64,000 nt of DNA from Natronorubrum daqingense. GTDB lineage: Archaea; Halobacteriota; Halobacteria; Halobacteriales; Natrialbaceae. Made by a program: the position numbers and the translations under genes. The stretch spans positions 496,001 to 560,000 of the forward strand of contig NZ_CP019327.1 in assembly GCF_001971705.1 (NCBI RefSeq). Reading direction: 5' to 3'. The notes beneath the pieces are model-generated. The model was not told where the DNA came from, ran no database searches, and saw only the letters and a program-made list of their open reading frames with translations. Within the stretch, counting starts at the first letter, position 1; the number at the start of each line of letters is the position of its first letter. Below, piece after piece: positions 53,404 to 61,931 of this stretch.

Positions 53404-54138
53404 TCACCATCGGCGTAGCGAACTCTCGATCGGGTTCTCGAGCGCACCAGTACCGGGAATCACCTGAAAGACGAAGAGCAGGTAGTACGCGGAGACGACG
53501 AGCAAGACGACGCCGACGACCCGGTTGATCGGATCACTGTAGCGCGCGAGGGTCTGGGTCACCTGGCGACTGTAGGGCTGTGAGACGAGTGCGAAGGCGA
53601 GAAGCGGGGCACCGATACCGAGTCCGAACGCCAAAAATCCGAGCATCACCTCGAGTTGGGTATCGAACTCGGGGAACGCGACCGTCGAGCGACTGAAGAA
53701 CAGCGCGATGAGACCGGGGTTGCAGGGAATCACGATCGCACCGAAACCGAATCCGTACCCGAATGCAGACAGCGTCGGGTACCGCGAGTGTGGCGGTTCG
53801 ACCGTCGGAAGCCTCGAGAAGCCGGCGGGCGCAACGACGAGTACGAGGCCGACGACGGCCAATACGGCGAACGCGACCGGCGAGAGCTGTGTCACGGCCC
53901 TCGTGACGCCGCCGCTGAACGCGACCGTCCAGAGCGAGCCGACGACCGCCATGAACGAGAGGACACCGGCGACGACGAGACTGCCGAGGACGCCCGTCGA
54001 GGGACTCCGACCGTGCTTCCCCGTCGACGCGAGATAGGCGATGAAACTCGGGTACAGCGGGAGGACGCACGCCGCGGTTAACGGCGTCGCGAGGCCGATG
54101 AGGAAAAACTCGAGGAGTGCGCCGGTCGTCGACGTCAT
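53404..54138 (-). CDS. ccdA: Cytochrome c biogenesis protein CcdA
   Basis: A 244-residue membrane protein with six hydrophobic helices that moves reducing power from cytosolic thioredoxin to the cell exterior. The two redox cysteines are Cys24 (TAACVLPLYPSFIAYL) and Cys139 (IVIPCNPGLIALFF), each at the CcdA position next to Pro. A thioredoxin-like lipoprotein is encoded upstream across 177 bp that contain a tandem repeat; the two should work together. Confidence 0.92.
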   Translation of the reverse strand: MTSTTGALLEFFLIGLATPLTAACVLPLYPSFIAYLASTGKHGRSPSTGVLGSLVVAGVLSFMAVVGSLWTVAFSGGVTRAVTQLSPVAFAVLAVVGLVLVVAPAGFSRLPTVEPPHSRYPTLSAFGYGFGFGAIVIPCNPGLIALFFSRSTVAFPEFDTQLEVMLGFLAFGLGIGAPLLAFALVSQPYSRQVTQTLARYSDPINRVVGVVLLVVSAYYLLFVFQVIPGTGALENPIESSLRRW

Positions 54139-54168
54139 ACTCGCGCTCGCCCCAGGGTAGCGGCTATC

Positions 54169-54267
54169 GCGACTGAGTCGGTTATGGACCGAGAGACGGC
54201 CGCGACTGAGTCGGTTGTGGACCGAGAGACGGCCGCGACTGAGTCGGTTATGGACCGAGGGACGGCC
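54169..54267. repeat. Three 33-bp tandem repeats
   Basis: Three consecutive 33-bp copies at 54169-54201, 54202-54234 and 54235-54267; the unit begins GCGACTGAGTCGGTTATGGA. Copies differ by single substitutions (GTTATGG/GTTGTGG, GAGAGAC/GAGGGAC). A fourth copy starts but breaks after GCGACT. It fills the ccdA-redoxin spacer. The length is a multiple of three, but no frame is supported. Confidence 0.95.
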
Positions 54268-54315
54268 GCGACTCGAGCGCCGGCCGCGTTGCTCGAGGTG
54301 ACCAAAACCGTCCGC

Positions 54316-54900
54316 TCAACACTCATCGTCGATCATCGATTCGAACTCGTCGGCGTCGACGCGTTTCTCGTAGCGGTAACTCTCGCCGTCGGGACAGATC
54401 ATGACCACCGGGGATCTGGCGCTGTTGGTGACGTCACGGCCGACATCGCTCACGAGCCCCTCGATGACCTCCTCTTCAGCGATTGCGAATCGCCACTCGT
54501 AGTCGTCGTCTTCTGCATAGGCCCGAATGTCGTCCGGACTGGCACCGACGTCCGTCGTCACGTCGACGATTTCGACGTCCCCCTCGGCCCGTTCGTAGAA
54601 CTCTTCGAACTCGTAGTGTTGACTGTGGCAGGTCGCACAGCCAGTCGAAAACGTGTGAAGGAAAAGCGGGTGGTCGAACTCGCCGAGCGTAAACTCCTCG
54701 TCGGTCCGCACGTCCGTCAACGACGTCGTTTGCCACGCCGCGTCCTCGTCGCTCGAGACCGGCTCTGGCTCGTCGCTCGAGTCGTCGTCCGTACCGTCCT
54801 CACTCTCGTCGAGACATCCCGCAATGGCACCGATAGCCCCCACAGCGATCGATCCGAGCACGGCGCGTCGCTCGATCGGGTTCCGTTGTGGTGTGCTCAT
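54316..54900 (-). CDS. Thioredoxin-like lipoprotein (redoxin)
   Basis: A 194-residue lipoprotein. A twin-arginine signal ERRAVLGSIAVGAIGA precedes the lipobox IAGC, and an acidic linker follows. The thioredoxin domain holds the redox pair Cys88-Ala-Thr-Cys91 (STGCATCHSQ), a cis-Pro equivalent in SARSPVVMICPDGE, and fold strands between. It is the extracytoplasmic partner of CcdA, for reducing or assembling heme or disulfide-containing proteins. Also fits TlpA/ResA-like proteins. Confidence 0.87.
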   Translation of the reverse strand: MSTPQRNPIERRAVLGSIAVGAIGAIAGCLDESEDGTDDDSSDEPEPVSSDEDAAWQTTSLTDVRTDEEFTLGEFDHPLFLHTFSTGCATCHSQHYEFEEFYERAEGDVEIVDVTTDVGASPDDIRAYAEDDDYEWRFAIAEEEVIEGLVSDVGRDVTNSARSPVVMICPDGESYRYEKRVDADEFESMIDDEC

Positions 54901-55043
54901 GGGATGGCTCCAGTGTGTAAATACAGTGTCTGTGGCCTGAAATTCGATTCGGTTCCGGACCCCACTCTCAGGCCGAATCGTGCTCGAGGAGCGACGTGAG
55001 AACGAGCACGACGTTTTTAGGCTCGCTGGACAACGTCTGTCGT

Positions 55044-55499
55044 ATGGCTGGACTGTACTACGAGGAGTTCACCGTCGGAGAGACGATCGAACACGAGCGT
55101 CGGCGCACGATTTCCGAGAGCGACAATCAGCGCTTTTGCGATATGACGATGAACCAACAGCCGTTGCACCTCGACGCGGAGTTCGCGGCCGACACCGAGT
55201 TCGGCGGGCGACTGGTCAACGGGCTCTACACGATGTCGCTCGCGACCGGGATTTCGATTCCGGAGACGACCGACGGCACCATCGTCGCGAATCTGTCGTA
55301 CGACGACGTCGAGCATCCGAAGCCGGTCTTTCACGGCGATACGATCCGTGCCCAATCGACGGTCACCGAAAAACGCGAAACCAGCGACGGCGAGCGCGGA
55401 ATCGTCACGATGTGCGTCGAGGTGTTCAATCAGGACGACGACCTCGTCTGTTCGTTCGATCGAACGATTCTCTCGCTCAAACGCGCACTCGAGGAGTGA
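55044..55499 (+). CDS. MaoC-family hydratase
   Basis: A 151-residue hotdog dehydratase. YYEEFTVGETIEHERRRTISES is the family N-terminus. The hydratase motif normally contains D-x4-H near N-Q-Q-P-L-H-L-D; here it is NQQPLHLDAEFAADTEFGGRLVNG, with the catalytic Asp and His. It adds water to an enoyl-CoA such as crotonyl-CoA or mesaconyl-CoA. CitE-type lyase and carboxylase genes are nearby, so a role in methylaspartate/propionyl metabolism or in PHA turnover is likely. The upstream ATG (54996) is rejected; MAGLYYEEFTVGE is the canonical start. Confidence 0.87.
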   Translation: MAGLYYEEFTVGETIEHERRRTISESDNQRFCDMTMNQQPLHLDAEFAADTEFGGRLVNGLYTMSLATGISIPETTDGTIVANLSYDDVEHPKPVFHGDTIRAQSTVTEKRETSDGERGIVTMCVEVFNQDDDLVCSFDRTILSLKRALEE

Positions 55500-55531
55500 C
55501 GACGGGGTCGAAATACGACGGCTGAGACGGC

Positions 55532-55882
55532 TCAGATCACCGTCGATATCATGTAGAGATTGATGAAGACGGCCGCCGTCCACGGGACCGCCAACCCGGC
55601 GGGAACGATCGCTCGATACGCGACGGGTAACAGCGGTCGACAGACGAGACCGATTCCAACCGCGAACGCTTTCAACGCGATCATGCCCACCAGTCCGTAC
55701 CCCTCGATTGCACTTCGTGCGATCGGATTCGACTCCGCTAACCCCATGTGGAGGCCGACGAAGGTCGTCACGATATCGCCCACGAGCGAGACCCCGACGA
55801 GGATCCAGCAAAATCGCTCGAGTGCAACTGGCGACACATCGACTGGGAAGTGAACGCGTGCGTGAGCGCCGTCGGAACTCAT
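55532..55882 (-). CDS. DUF5658-like membrane protein
   Basis: A 116-residue protein with four hydrophobic segments: FCWILVGVSLVGDIVTTFVG, GLVGMIALKAFAVGIGLVC, YRAIVPAGLAVPWTAAVFI and a C-terminal NLYMISTVI. GDIVTTF plus AESNPIA matches the DUF5658 family (role unknown). Converges on the MaoC gene (32-nt gap). Confidence 0.75.
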   Translation of the reverse strand: MSSDGAHARVHFPVDVSPVALERFCWILVGVSLVGDIVTTFVGLHMGLAESNPIARSAIEGYGLVGMIALKAFAVGIGLVCRPLLPVAYRAIVPAGLAVPWTAAVFINLYMISTVI

Positions 55883-55972
55883 ACGCTCCCCGCCGGAGTC
55901 GAACCGGCTGTCGCGGTGACCGTCGGGAGGTATCCTCTCGCACCCGACGCTTTCAGCAAACGGGCTATTGTT

Positions 55973-56152
55973 ATGCCAAGCGTAGAGTCTCTGTACGTGG
56001 CACTAAGCGGGAACTACCCGCTGGAATGCGCCTGCTACCAGGTGCTCGAGAGAATTGTTCCGACGCCGAATGCTATCGAAATTGAGCCTGCGCTCGCTAC
56101 CGACGCGAATGGAGTTCTGCTCGAGTGGCCCAAAGACACGACACTCGAGTAG
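55973..56152 (+). CDS. Possible 59-residue small protein
   Basis: Begins MPSVESLYVALSGNYPLECA and continues CYQVLERIVPTPNAIEIEP, ending LLEWPKDTTLE. Composition and codon use look coding, with two cysteines. A weak TATA-like stretch lies just upstream. No relatives are recalled. It sits between two minus-strand genes in a 300-bp gap; the longer frame upstream overlaps the DUF5658 gene and is not believed. Confidence 0.4.
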   Translation: MPSVESLYVALSGNYPLECACYQVLERIVPTPNAIEIEPALATDANGVLLEWPKDTTLE

Positions 56153-56188
56153 CTGGCAGACGGCCCGTGACTGGAGACGCCAACCGGA

Positions 56189-58003
56189 TTACAGAATCGT
56201 GCCGTGTTTTTTGTCCGGCAGAGACTTCTCGACGTCTTCGTAGAAGTCGAAGCGGGCGGCGAGTTCCTCGCGTAGCTCGCTGGGCGGGACGATTTCGTCG
56301 ATAACGACCTCGCTCGCCATCCGGTGGACGTCGATGTCTTCGCGGTACTCCGCTCTGAGTTCTTGTTCCATTCGCTCGCGTTCATCGGGGTCGTCCACCT
56401 CGGAGAGCTTTCGGGCGTACACGGCGTTGATCGCGGCCTCGGGCCCCATGATGGCTATCTCCCCGGACGGGAGGCCGAGCACGCTCTCCGGGTCGTACGC
56501 CGGCCCGCCCATCGCGTAGATGCCGGCTCCGTAGGCCTTTCGCACGACGACGGTCTGTTTTGGCACCGTCGCCGACGACGTCGCGTAGATCAGCTTCTTC
56601 CCCTGCTCGAGAATGCCGTCTTTTTCGACCTGCGAGCCGGCCATGAACCCCGGCGTGTCACAGAGGTAGAGCAACGGAATGTTGAACGCGTCCGACTTCC
56701 AGACGAACTCCGCGGCCTTCTCCGCGGCGTCCGGGAAAATCGCGCCCGCCCGCGATGCGGGTTGGTTCGCGACGATGGCGATCGGCCGCCCGTCGATTCT
56801 GGCGTAGGCCGTGATGATCTCCGAGCCGTACTCCGGGCGCACCTCGAAGTACGACCCTTCGTCGACGATGCGGTCGATCACGTCCGTCATGTCGTAGCCG
56901 CGATTCGGTTCCTGGGGAACGACGGCGTCGATCCCCGCCGGAGCCCTGGCTGGTGGTTTCGACTCCTGTTTGGGCGGCTTCTCGTCGGCGTTGTTCGGCA
57001 GGTAGGTAAGCAACTGGGAGACGAGTTCGCGGGCGTGTGCTTCGTCGTTCGCGATCAGGTCCGCCGAACCCGACTCTCGAGCGTGGACGTCCGGGCCGCC
57101 GAGTTCCTGCAAGTCGATATCTTCGCCCGTAACCATCTGTACCATCCGCGGAGAGGCGATCGCCATCGCGGACATCCCTTCGACCATAATCGTGAAGTCG
57201 GCGAAGACGGGCGTGTACGCCGCACCGGCGATAGACGGGCCATAGAGGACGCAGATCTGTGGCACTCGTCCCGAGAGCATCGAGTGATTGTAGTAGTACT
57301 TCCCGATACCCTCTCGATTCGCGAAGAAGCCCGTCTGCTGGTCGATCCGACCGCCGGAGGAGTCCATCAGGTACAAGACCGGCTGGCCGGTTTTCAACGC
57401 CCGTTGTTGCATCCGAAGGAACTTCTCGACGCCTTTTTCGGCCATACTGCCGCGCTTAACGGTGTAGTCGTTGGCCATGAAGTGGAGATTTCGTCCCTCG
57501 AAGGTTGCACCGCCCGTGATGAGGCCGTCCGCTGGCAGTCGATCGTCGGTCTCTCCACCCACGCCGTCGGGATGCCAGTCGTCGAACGCCGCGAACCGAC
57601 CGTCCTCGAACTGCAGTTCGCAATTCTCGGCGTCGAACCACAGCGCGAGTCGGTCCCGGACGAACAGTTTCTCCGACTCCGCTAATTGCTCACGATACTT
57701 CTCGGGACCGCCCTCGAGAATGTCGTCGATCTCTGACTTGAGACGCGCCTCGCGTTCGGTCGGTCCGAGATCTTCGCTCGAGTTGGGCGGTTGCTCGCGC
57801 GTCGAGGCCCCAGAATCGGCGTCGGTACCGGAGGATGCGCCGTGGGCCTCGTGACTCGAGGTCGACTCGAACTCGTGGACGGCGACGGGGTCATCGTTCC
57901 CGTCAGCGTACACTTCGACCGTCTCGCCGACGTGTTCGGCGAGCGCAGCGGCGATCGCTGCCGCTTCGTCGTCGGATGGCGCTGACGTGATATGAACCTG
58001 CAT
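56189..58003 (-). CDS. pccB: Propionyl/methylmalonyl-CoA carboxylase beta subunit with epsilon-like head
   Basis: A 604-residue carboxyltransferase subunit transferring carboxyl from biotin to propionyl- or acetyl-CoA. Residues about 80-604 hold the tandem crotonase-like lobes: LYLMDSSGGRIDQQTGFF, GPSIAGAAYTPVF, VANQPASRAGAIFPDAAEKAAEFV and CDTPGFMAGSQVEKDGI. Residues 1-36 (ITSAPSDDEAAAIAAALAEH) resemble the small acyl-CoA carboxylase epsilon/PccX subunit, fused by a Ser/Gly/Glu linker. Carboxylases of this type normally have that subunit as a separate gene. The partner biotin carboxylase (PccA) is outside the window. Two hairpin arms abut the ATG. Confidence 0.93.
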   Translation of the reverse strand: MQVHITSAPSDDEAAAIAAALAEHVGETVEVYADGNDDPVAVHEFESTSSHEAHGASSGTDADSGASTREQPPNSSEDLGPTEREARLKSEIDDILEGGPEKYREQLAESEKLFVRDRLALWFDAENCELQFEDGRFAAFDDWHPDGVGGETDDRLPADGLITGGATFEGRNLHFMANDYTVKRGSMAEKGVEKFLRMQQRALKTGQPVLYLMDSSGGRIDQQTGFFANREGIGKYYYNHSMLSGRVPQICVLYGPSIAGAAYTPVFADFTIMVEGMSAMAIASPRMVQMVTGEDIDLQELGGPDVHARESGSADLIANDEAHARELVSQLLTYLPNNADEKPPKQESKPPARAPAGIDAVVPQEPNRGYDMTDVIDRIVDEGSYFEVRPEYGSEIITAYARIDGRPIAIVANQPASRAGAIFPDAAEKAAEFVWKSDAFNIPLLYLCDTPGFMAGSQVEKDGILEQGKKLIYATSSATVPKQTVVVRKAYGAGIYAMGGPAYDPESVLGLPSGEIAIMGPEAAINAVYARKLSEVDDPDERERMEQELRAEYREDIDVHRMASEVVIDEIVPPSELREELAARFDFYEDVEKSLPDKKHGTIL

Positions 58004-58018
58004 GACACATGCTGTGTC
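58004..58018. promoter_or_regulatory. Inverted repeat abutting the pccB start
   Basis: GACACA-TGC-TGTGTC is a perfect 6-bp inverted repeat ending at the base before the pccB ATG. It would cover the transcription start of a leaderless message; a weak AT-rich stretch near 58030 may be the TATA box. Likely operator. Confidence 0.45.
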
Positions 58019-58595
58019 GGGGGGTCAAAAACCATTTTCGCCCGCGACGCGTAAAAACCGGCCCGCGTCCACCGACCGCGACTGACCGGAGAACTCGCCA
58101 CGAGTGTGTTGAGGATCGCCTTGTGTGGACGCGGATCGGTCGGGAGTGAGTCGGCTGTCGAGCACGCGTACCCAACAGTCAGTTGTCTCCGTGGTCACCA
58201 ACACGAAGACAGCGTTGAGTGGAGTGGCGTCCATCACGAACGCTTGCGTTTAGTCGTCCAGTCGTTAAGACGGGGCCGCTCTTTCGAATGGTGCGTTCGT
58301 ACCCGTGGGATTGGTGCGACCGCTGTGGGTCATAGTCGCCGGATTTCCGCTATATGAGCGACGGGTAGCAGTCGGTTTCGCTTTCCCAGCGAACGTTCAC
58401 ATTTGGCCTGAGTAGACGGCTGTCGGACCTGTCCGAATAGCGGGAAATTACGCGGTAGAACGGACGTAGCAGGTGCAGGCATAACGAGTATCGGCAATAT
58501 TCTCGTCAGTTCGGGTGCTGACAACTGTCCCGTGTACGTGAGTATTAGCTTTAGCCGCCTGGGGTGAACGCCCGTTACGACCTTCGATTCGCGGC
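58019..58595. other. Spacer between pccB and the second protease
   Basis: About 580 bp hold the two divergent promoters. I found no convincing coding frame, tRNA or repeat. Open frames on the minus strand near 58025-58237 and 58448-58783 have shadow-like arginine/serine composition. The last 60 bp before the protease have GTATTAGC and CTTTAG stretches that could serve as a TATA box. Confidence 0.5.
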
Positions 58596-59768
58596 ATGGA
58601 CCACCCACACACTGAGAACCTCGTCCATCGACTAACGACGATCCGCGACCACCTCGAGGCCGGCATGGATCGTCGCGAGTTCGTCCGAACCCTCGTTACT
58701 GGCGGGTATGCGATTGGACTCGCCGGGTTCCTCGGTGTCGACGACTTTCTGGCGGCCGGCGACGACGAGGTTCCGATCGTCACGGCACTCGTCCGAGAGG
58801 ATCCCGACGATCCGTGGTCGCTCGAGGAGCGAACGCAGTACGTCCCGGCGGAGTGGTACGCCTCCGTCGAGAAGGCGATCGAACTGAACGAGTTGCTGGC
58901 CAGAACGGCCTTTACCGGCTACTTGGGCAGTGCCGTCGTCCCAAACTCTTACGAGCGCGGGACGGCAGCCGTCTCCGTCGGCCTCTCGAGTGATCTCGAG
59001 TCGATCCGCGAGGCTATCGATGGACTGTTCAACGGTGTTTCACTCGACCTCGAGTCGATCATCGATATCGAGGACAGCCGGGACAAGCCGGACGATATCG
59101 AACCGCGAGTCATCGATTCGATCTCGAACCCCGATATTCCCAGCGGGATCGCCTGCGAGACGGCAGAGAGTATCGCGACGTTGGCTCCCGTCATGTACGA
59201 CCCCGAGACTGAACAGGAGTTTTTCGTGACGGCCGAACACGCCTTCAACGACGGGGCCGAACCGGACAGCGATCGTCTGTCGCTCCCGACCGAAAACGAC
59301 GACTCGGTCGAGTTGGGGACCGTCGAGTACGCACACCCGACCGAAGATATCGTTGCGGTCGTCCCCGATGATCGCGTTCGGCCGTCGAACGTCATCGACG
59401 CCGACTCGCCGGTTCGCGTTCGCGGGCAACTCACCCGAATGGGGCTCGCAGACCTCATCGCTCGAGACGAAGACCTCGAGAAAGTCGGCGCGGTCACCGG
59501 ACACACGAGCGGCGCAATTCAGGGCTTCGACGCAGTCACCTGCTTTACCGACAACTTCTGTCGATACGGCCAGATACGCTGGGGTGGCGAAATGGATCTC
59601 ACCGACGGTGACAGCGGCTCCGTGAGCTACTATCACGACCCGGACGGGGAGGACGAAGACGTACTCGTCGCGGGGTTCAACAACGCACGGACGTGGTGGC
59701 CGGGTCAGAGTTACGTCTGGGGAATCGGCGCGTACACGCTGAACGAAACGTACGGCTATCACTTCTAA
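58596..59768 (+). CDS. Exported trypsin-like serine protease, coupled to a membrane protein gene
   Basis: A 390-residue protein. The N-terminus holds MDRREFVRTLVTGGYAIGLA, a twin-arginine-like motif with a hydrophobic core, so it is exported or membrane-anchored. His215 (TAEHAF), Asp251 (EDIVAVV) and Ser340 (GDSGSVSY) form a trypsin-type triad; VTGHTSGAI parallels the GRTTG motif of the first protease. The catalytic domain is about residues 150-385. The next gene begins at the last base of the stop codon (TAATG). Function unknown. Confidence 0.78.
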   Translation: MDHPHTENLVHRLTTIRDHLEAGMDRREFVRTLVTGGYAIGLAGFLGVDDFLAAGDDEVPIVTALVREDPDDPWSLEERTQYVPAEWYASVEKAIELNELLARTAFTGYLGSAVVPNSYERGTAAVSVGLSSDLESIREAIDGLFNGVSLDLESIIDIEDSRDKPDDIEPRVIDSISNPDIPSGIACETAESIATLAPVMYDPETEQEFFVTAEHAFNDGAEPDSDRLSLPTENDDSVELGTVEYAHPTEDIVAVVPDDRVRPSNVIDADSPVRVRGQLTRMGLADLIARDEDLEKVGAVTGHTSGAIQGFDAVTCFTDNFCRYGQIRWGGEMDLTDGDSGSVSYYHDPDGEDEDVLVAGFNNARTWWPGQSYVWGIGAYTLNETYGYHF

Positions 59769-60007
59769 TGGCGACAGACGACACATCCACGACGAACCGC
59801 CTCGGCGATACCATCCGACGGACTGTCCGAACGATCGCTCGGTTCGTCGGTGACCTTCTCATCGTCACCTGCTGGGTCGTCTTCCTGACGCTCGTCTTTC
59901 TCGAGACCGCGTGGCCGGGGTGGACGTTTTATCTCCTCCTCGTTCTCGGAATCGGACTCTACGTCTCCGTCACTGCCACGTGGACAAATTCTGGTAGTGA
60001 CCAATAG
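59768..60007 (+). CDS. 79-residue two-helix membrane protein coupled to the protease
   Basis: Its ATG shares the last A of the protease stop codon (TAATG), so translation is coupled. Two hydrophobic helices (FVGDLLIVTCWVVFLTLVFL and YLLLVLGIGLYVSVTATW) follow an RRTVRTIARF basic helix. It may anchor or regulate the protease, but no such family is known to me. Confidence 0.75.
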   Translation: MATDDTSTTNRLGDTIRRTVRTIARFVGDLLIVTCWVVFLTLVFLETAWPGWTFYLLLVLGIGLYVSVTATWTNSGSDQ

Positions 60008-60080
60008 CACGGGAGGAGTCGGCGGGAAACTGTCGCAAAAACCGTTCGCAGAAAATCGCCGTCGAAGCAGCCACCCGAGT

Positions 60081-60950
60081 CTACGCGAGTCGATCCTCGA
60101 GTCGCTCGATCAGGTCGGCGTTGCCGACGTGAACCGGCGTTCGATCGTGGAGTTCCGTCGGTTCGACGCTCAACAGCGACTGTGAGCCGTCAGAGGAGCG
60201 CCCGCCGGCGCGTTCGACGATGTAGCCGATCGGGTTCCCCTCGAACTGAAGACGCAACTTGCCTTCGGGGCGGGACTCGAGGCCGGGGTAGCCGAAGATG
60301 CCGCCGTAGGTGAGCACCTGATTGACGTCGCCGATCATGGCCCCGCCGTAGCGGAGTTTGAGTTCGGATTCGATCTCGCGGGCGTAGGCCTGGAAGTCCT
60401 CGGGCCAGTCGGGAACGCGACCGCCGAAGCCGTAGACGACGGGGTCGTCGGGGAGCGTAAGGTCCGTCTCGACGACGGTCCGTTCGCCGCCGGTCAACTC
60501 GTACTCCGAGACCGTCTCCTCGGTCGCGAGCACCATCGTCGTGATTGGTCCGTAGAGGATGTACCCCGCGGTGACGAGGGCGTCCCCTCGAGCGGGAAGG
60601 GCGTCGTCGTAGACGCCGAAAACGGTCCCCATCGCGTTGTTCGATTTGAGGTTCGAGGAGCCATCAAGCGGATCGACCGCGACGGCGAAGCTTCCTGACG
60701 TCGCCGGGTCGTCGCCGCAGTCGTCGACCTCGGCTCGCTCTTCGCTCGCGTACTGCCCGACGCCGTCGATCGCTCTGAGACGGTCGCCGAGTAACTCATC
60801 CGCCCAGATGTCGGCTTCGACCTGCGTCTCGCCGCTCGGATTCTCCTCGTCGACGGTGCTACGACGGCCGATGAGCCCCTGTCTGATCTCGGTCGCCGAG
60901 CGCGAAATCGTCGCGACGATCGACTCGACGACTGGATCGGACACCGTCAT
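60081..60950 (-). CDS. fbp: Class I fructose-1,6-bisphosphatase
   Basis: A 289-residue FBPase of the IMPase-like fold, acting in gluconeogenesis. [18 protein letters not shown] near residue 92 is the metal-binding motif; [12 protein letters not shown] precedes it; [15 protein letters not shown] and [21 protein letters not shown] follow. The start at 60950 is 1 nt after the aldolase stop region, so both genes form one operon. Confidence 0.94.
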   Translation of the reverse strand: MTVSDPVVESIVATISRSATEIRQGLIGRRSTVDEENPSGETQVEADIWADELLGDRLRAIDGVGQYASEERAEVDDCGDDPATSGSFAVAVDPLDGSSNLKSNNAMGTVFGVYDDALPARGDALVTAGYILYGPITTMVLATEETVSEYELTGGERTVVETDLTLPDDPVVYGFGGRVPDWPEDFQAYAREIESELKLRYGGAMIGDVNQVLTYGGIFGYPGLESRPEGKLRLQFEGNPIGYIVERAGGRSSDGSQSLLSVEPTELHDRTPVHVGNADLIERLEDRLA

Positions 60951-60951
60951 C

Positions 60952-61746
60952 CTACTGGGTCGCCTCGAGCGCGGCGTCCGCCGTCTCCTCCTCGTAGATG
61001 ACCTTCTCGAGGGCGTCGAGCAGTTGGGTTGGGTCCTCGCGCTGCCAGACGTTACGACCGACGGCGAGGCCCTTACAGCCCGCGGCGACGGCGTCTTCGA
61101 CGGTCGAGAGGAACTCGTAGTCGGAGGTCTTCGAGCCGCCGCTCATGACGACGCTCATGTCTCCCGCGGCTCTGCAAGCGTGTTCCATCGCTTCGGGGCT
61201 GCCGGGGTATTTGACCTTCGCGATGTCCGCACCGAGCTCGAGGCCCAGACGGGTCGCGTAGGAAATCGTACTTGGTTTGGTGTCGTTTTTGAGTCCCTGT
61301 CCGCGCGGGTACGACCACATGACGACGGGGAGGTCGTGTTCGCGGGCGTCCTCCTGGACGTCGCGAAACTCTTCTGCCATCTCGACCTCGTGGTTCGAAC
61401 CACCATAGAGGGTGAAGCCGACGGCGTCGGCACCGAGTTCGGCCGCGTAGTCGACCGAGCAGTTTACGGCGGAGTCGTACTCGCCCATCCAGAGATTCGA
61501 GGTCCCGTTGACCTTCAACAGGAGATTCACGTCGTCATCGTAGCTGGGGTAGTAGCCTTCTGCGATACCCTTCTGGACGGCCATCGCGGTGACGGCGTCG
61601 TGGGTCGCCGTCTCGAACACCGTCGACGGATCGAGTTTCTCCGGAACGTCCTCGAAGTCGACGGGACCGTGTTCTAACCCGTGGTCCATCGCCAGAATCA
61701 GTGACTTGCCATCGCGTACGATCGGAGAGTCGTCGATCGGAATCAT
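60952..61746 (-). CDS. Class I fructose-bisphosphate aldolase (DhnA type)
   Basis: A 264-residue TIM-barrel aldolase. [17 protein letters not shown] at the N-terminus, [25 protein letters not shown] and [13 protein letters not shown] (Schiff-base Lys in VKYP) match archaeal class I aldolases. Its relatives also include hept-6-ulosonate synthases for aromatic acids, but co-operonic fbp argues for fructose-1,6-bisphosphate. ATG at 61746; the TATA box ATTTATAG (61770-61777) lies 28 nt upstream, so the message is likely leaderless. Confidence 0.92.
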   Translation of the reverse strand: MIPIDDSPIVRDGKSLILAMDHGLEHGPVDFEDVPEKLDPSTVFETATHDAVTAMAVQKGIAEGYYPSYDDDVNLLLKVNGTSNLWMGEYDSAVNCSVDYAAELGADAVGFTLYGGSNHEVEMAEEFRDVQEDAREHDLPVVMWSYPRGQGLKNDTKPSTISYATRLGLELGADIAKVKYPGSPEAMEHACRAAGDMSVVMSGGSKTSDYEFLSTVEDAVAAGCKGLAVGRNVWQREDPTQLLDALEKVIYEEETADAALEATQ

Positions 61747-61781
61747 CTGTTAGCAGGTCCAACAGGCCGCTATAAATCTCT

Positions 61782-61797
61782 GATGGTCCGGACCATC
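61782..61797. promoter_or_regulatory. 16-bp palindrome at the aldolase-fbp promoter
   Basis: GATGGTCCGGACCATC is a perfect 16-bp palindrome lying 5 bp upstream of the TATA box of the aldolase-fbp operon (minus strand). It is well placed for an activator or for sugar-dependent control of gluconeogenesis. Confidence 0.55.
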
Positions 61798-61931
61798 GAA
61801 ATTACGTACTATTGTAGTTGTTGTTGCGGTGAGGCGGCCGATTTGGGAGTGAACATCCCCCACAGTTTGCGAGAAAAGTTGTCGATATTCGAGGAGATGT
61901 TACTCGCCGATATTCGAGTCCACGACGTGTG

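Noticed and set aside
54135-54326. ORF through the 33-bp repeats giving an 11-residue protein repeat (AAVSRSITDSV)
   Set aside because: No ribosome-binding site, overlaps both neighbours' ends, and the repeat would be open in several frames because its length is a multiple of three. The repeat itself is kept as a finding.
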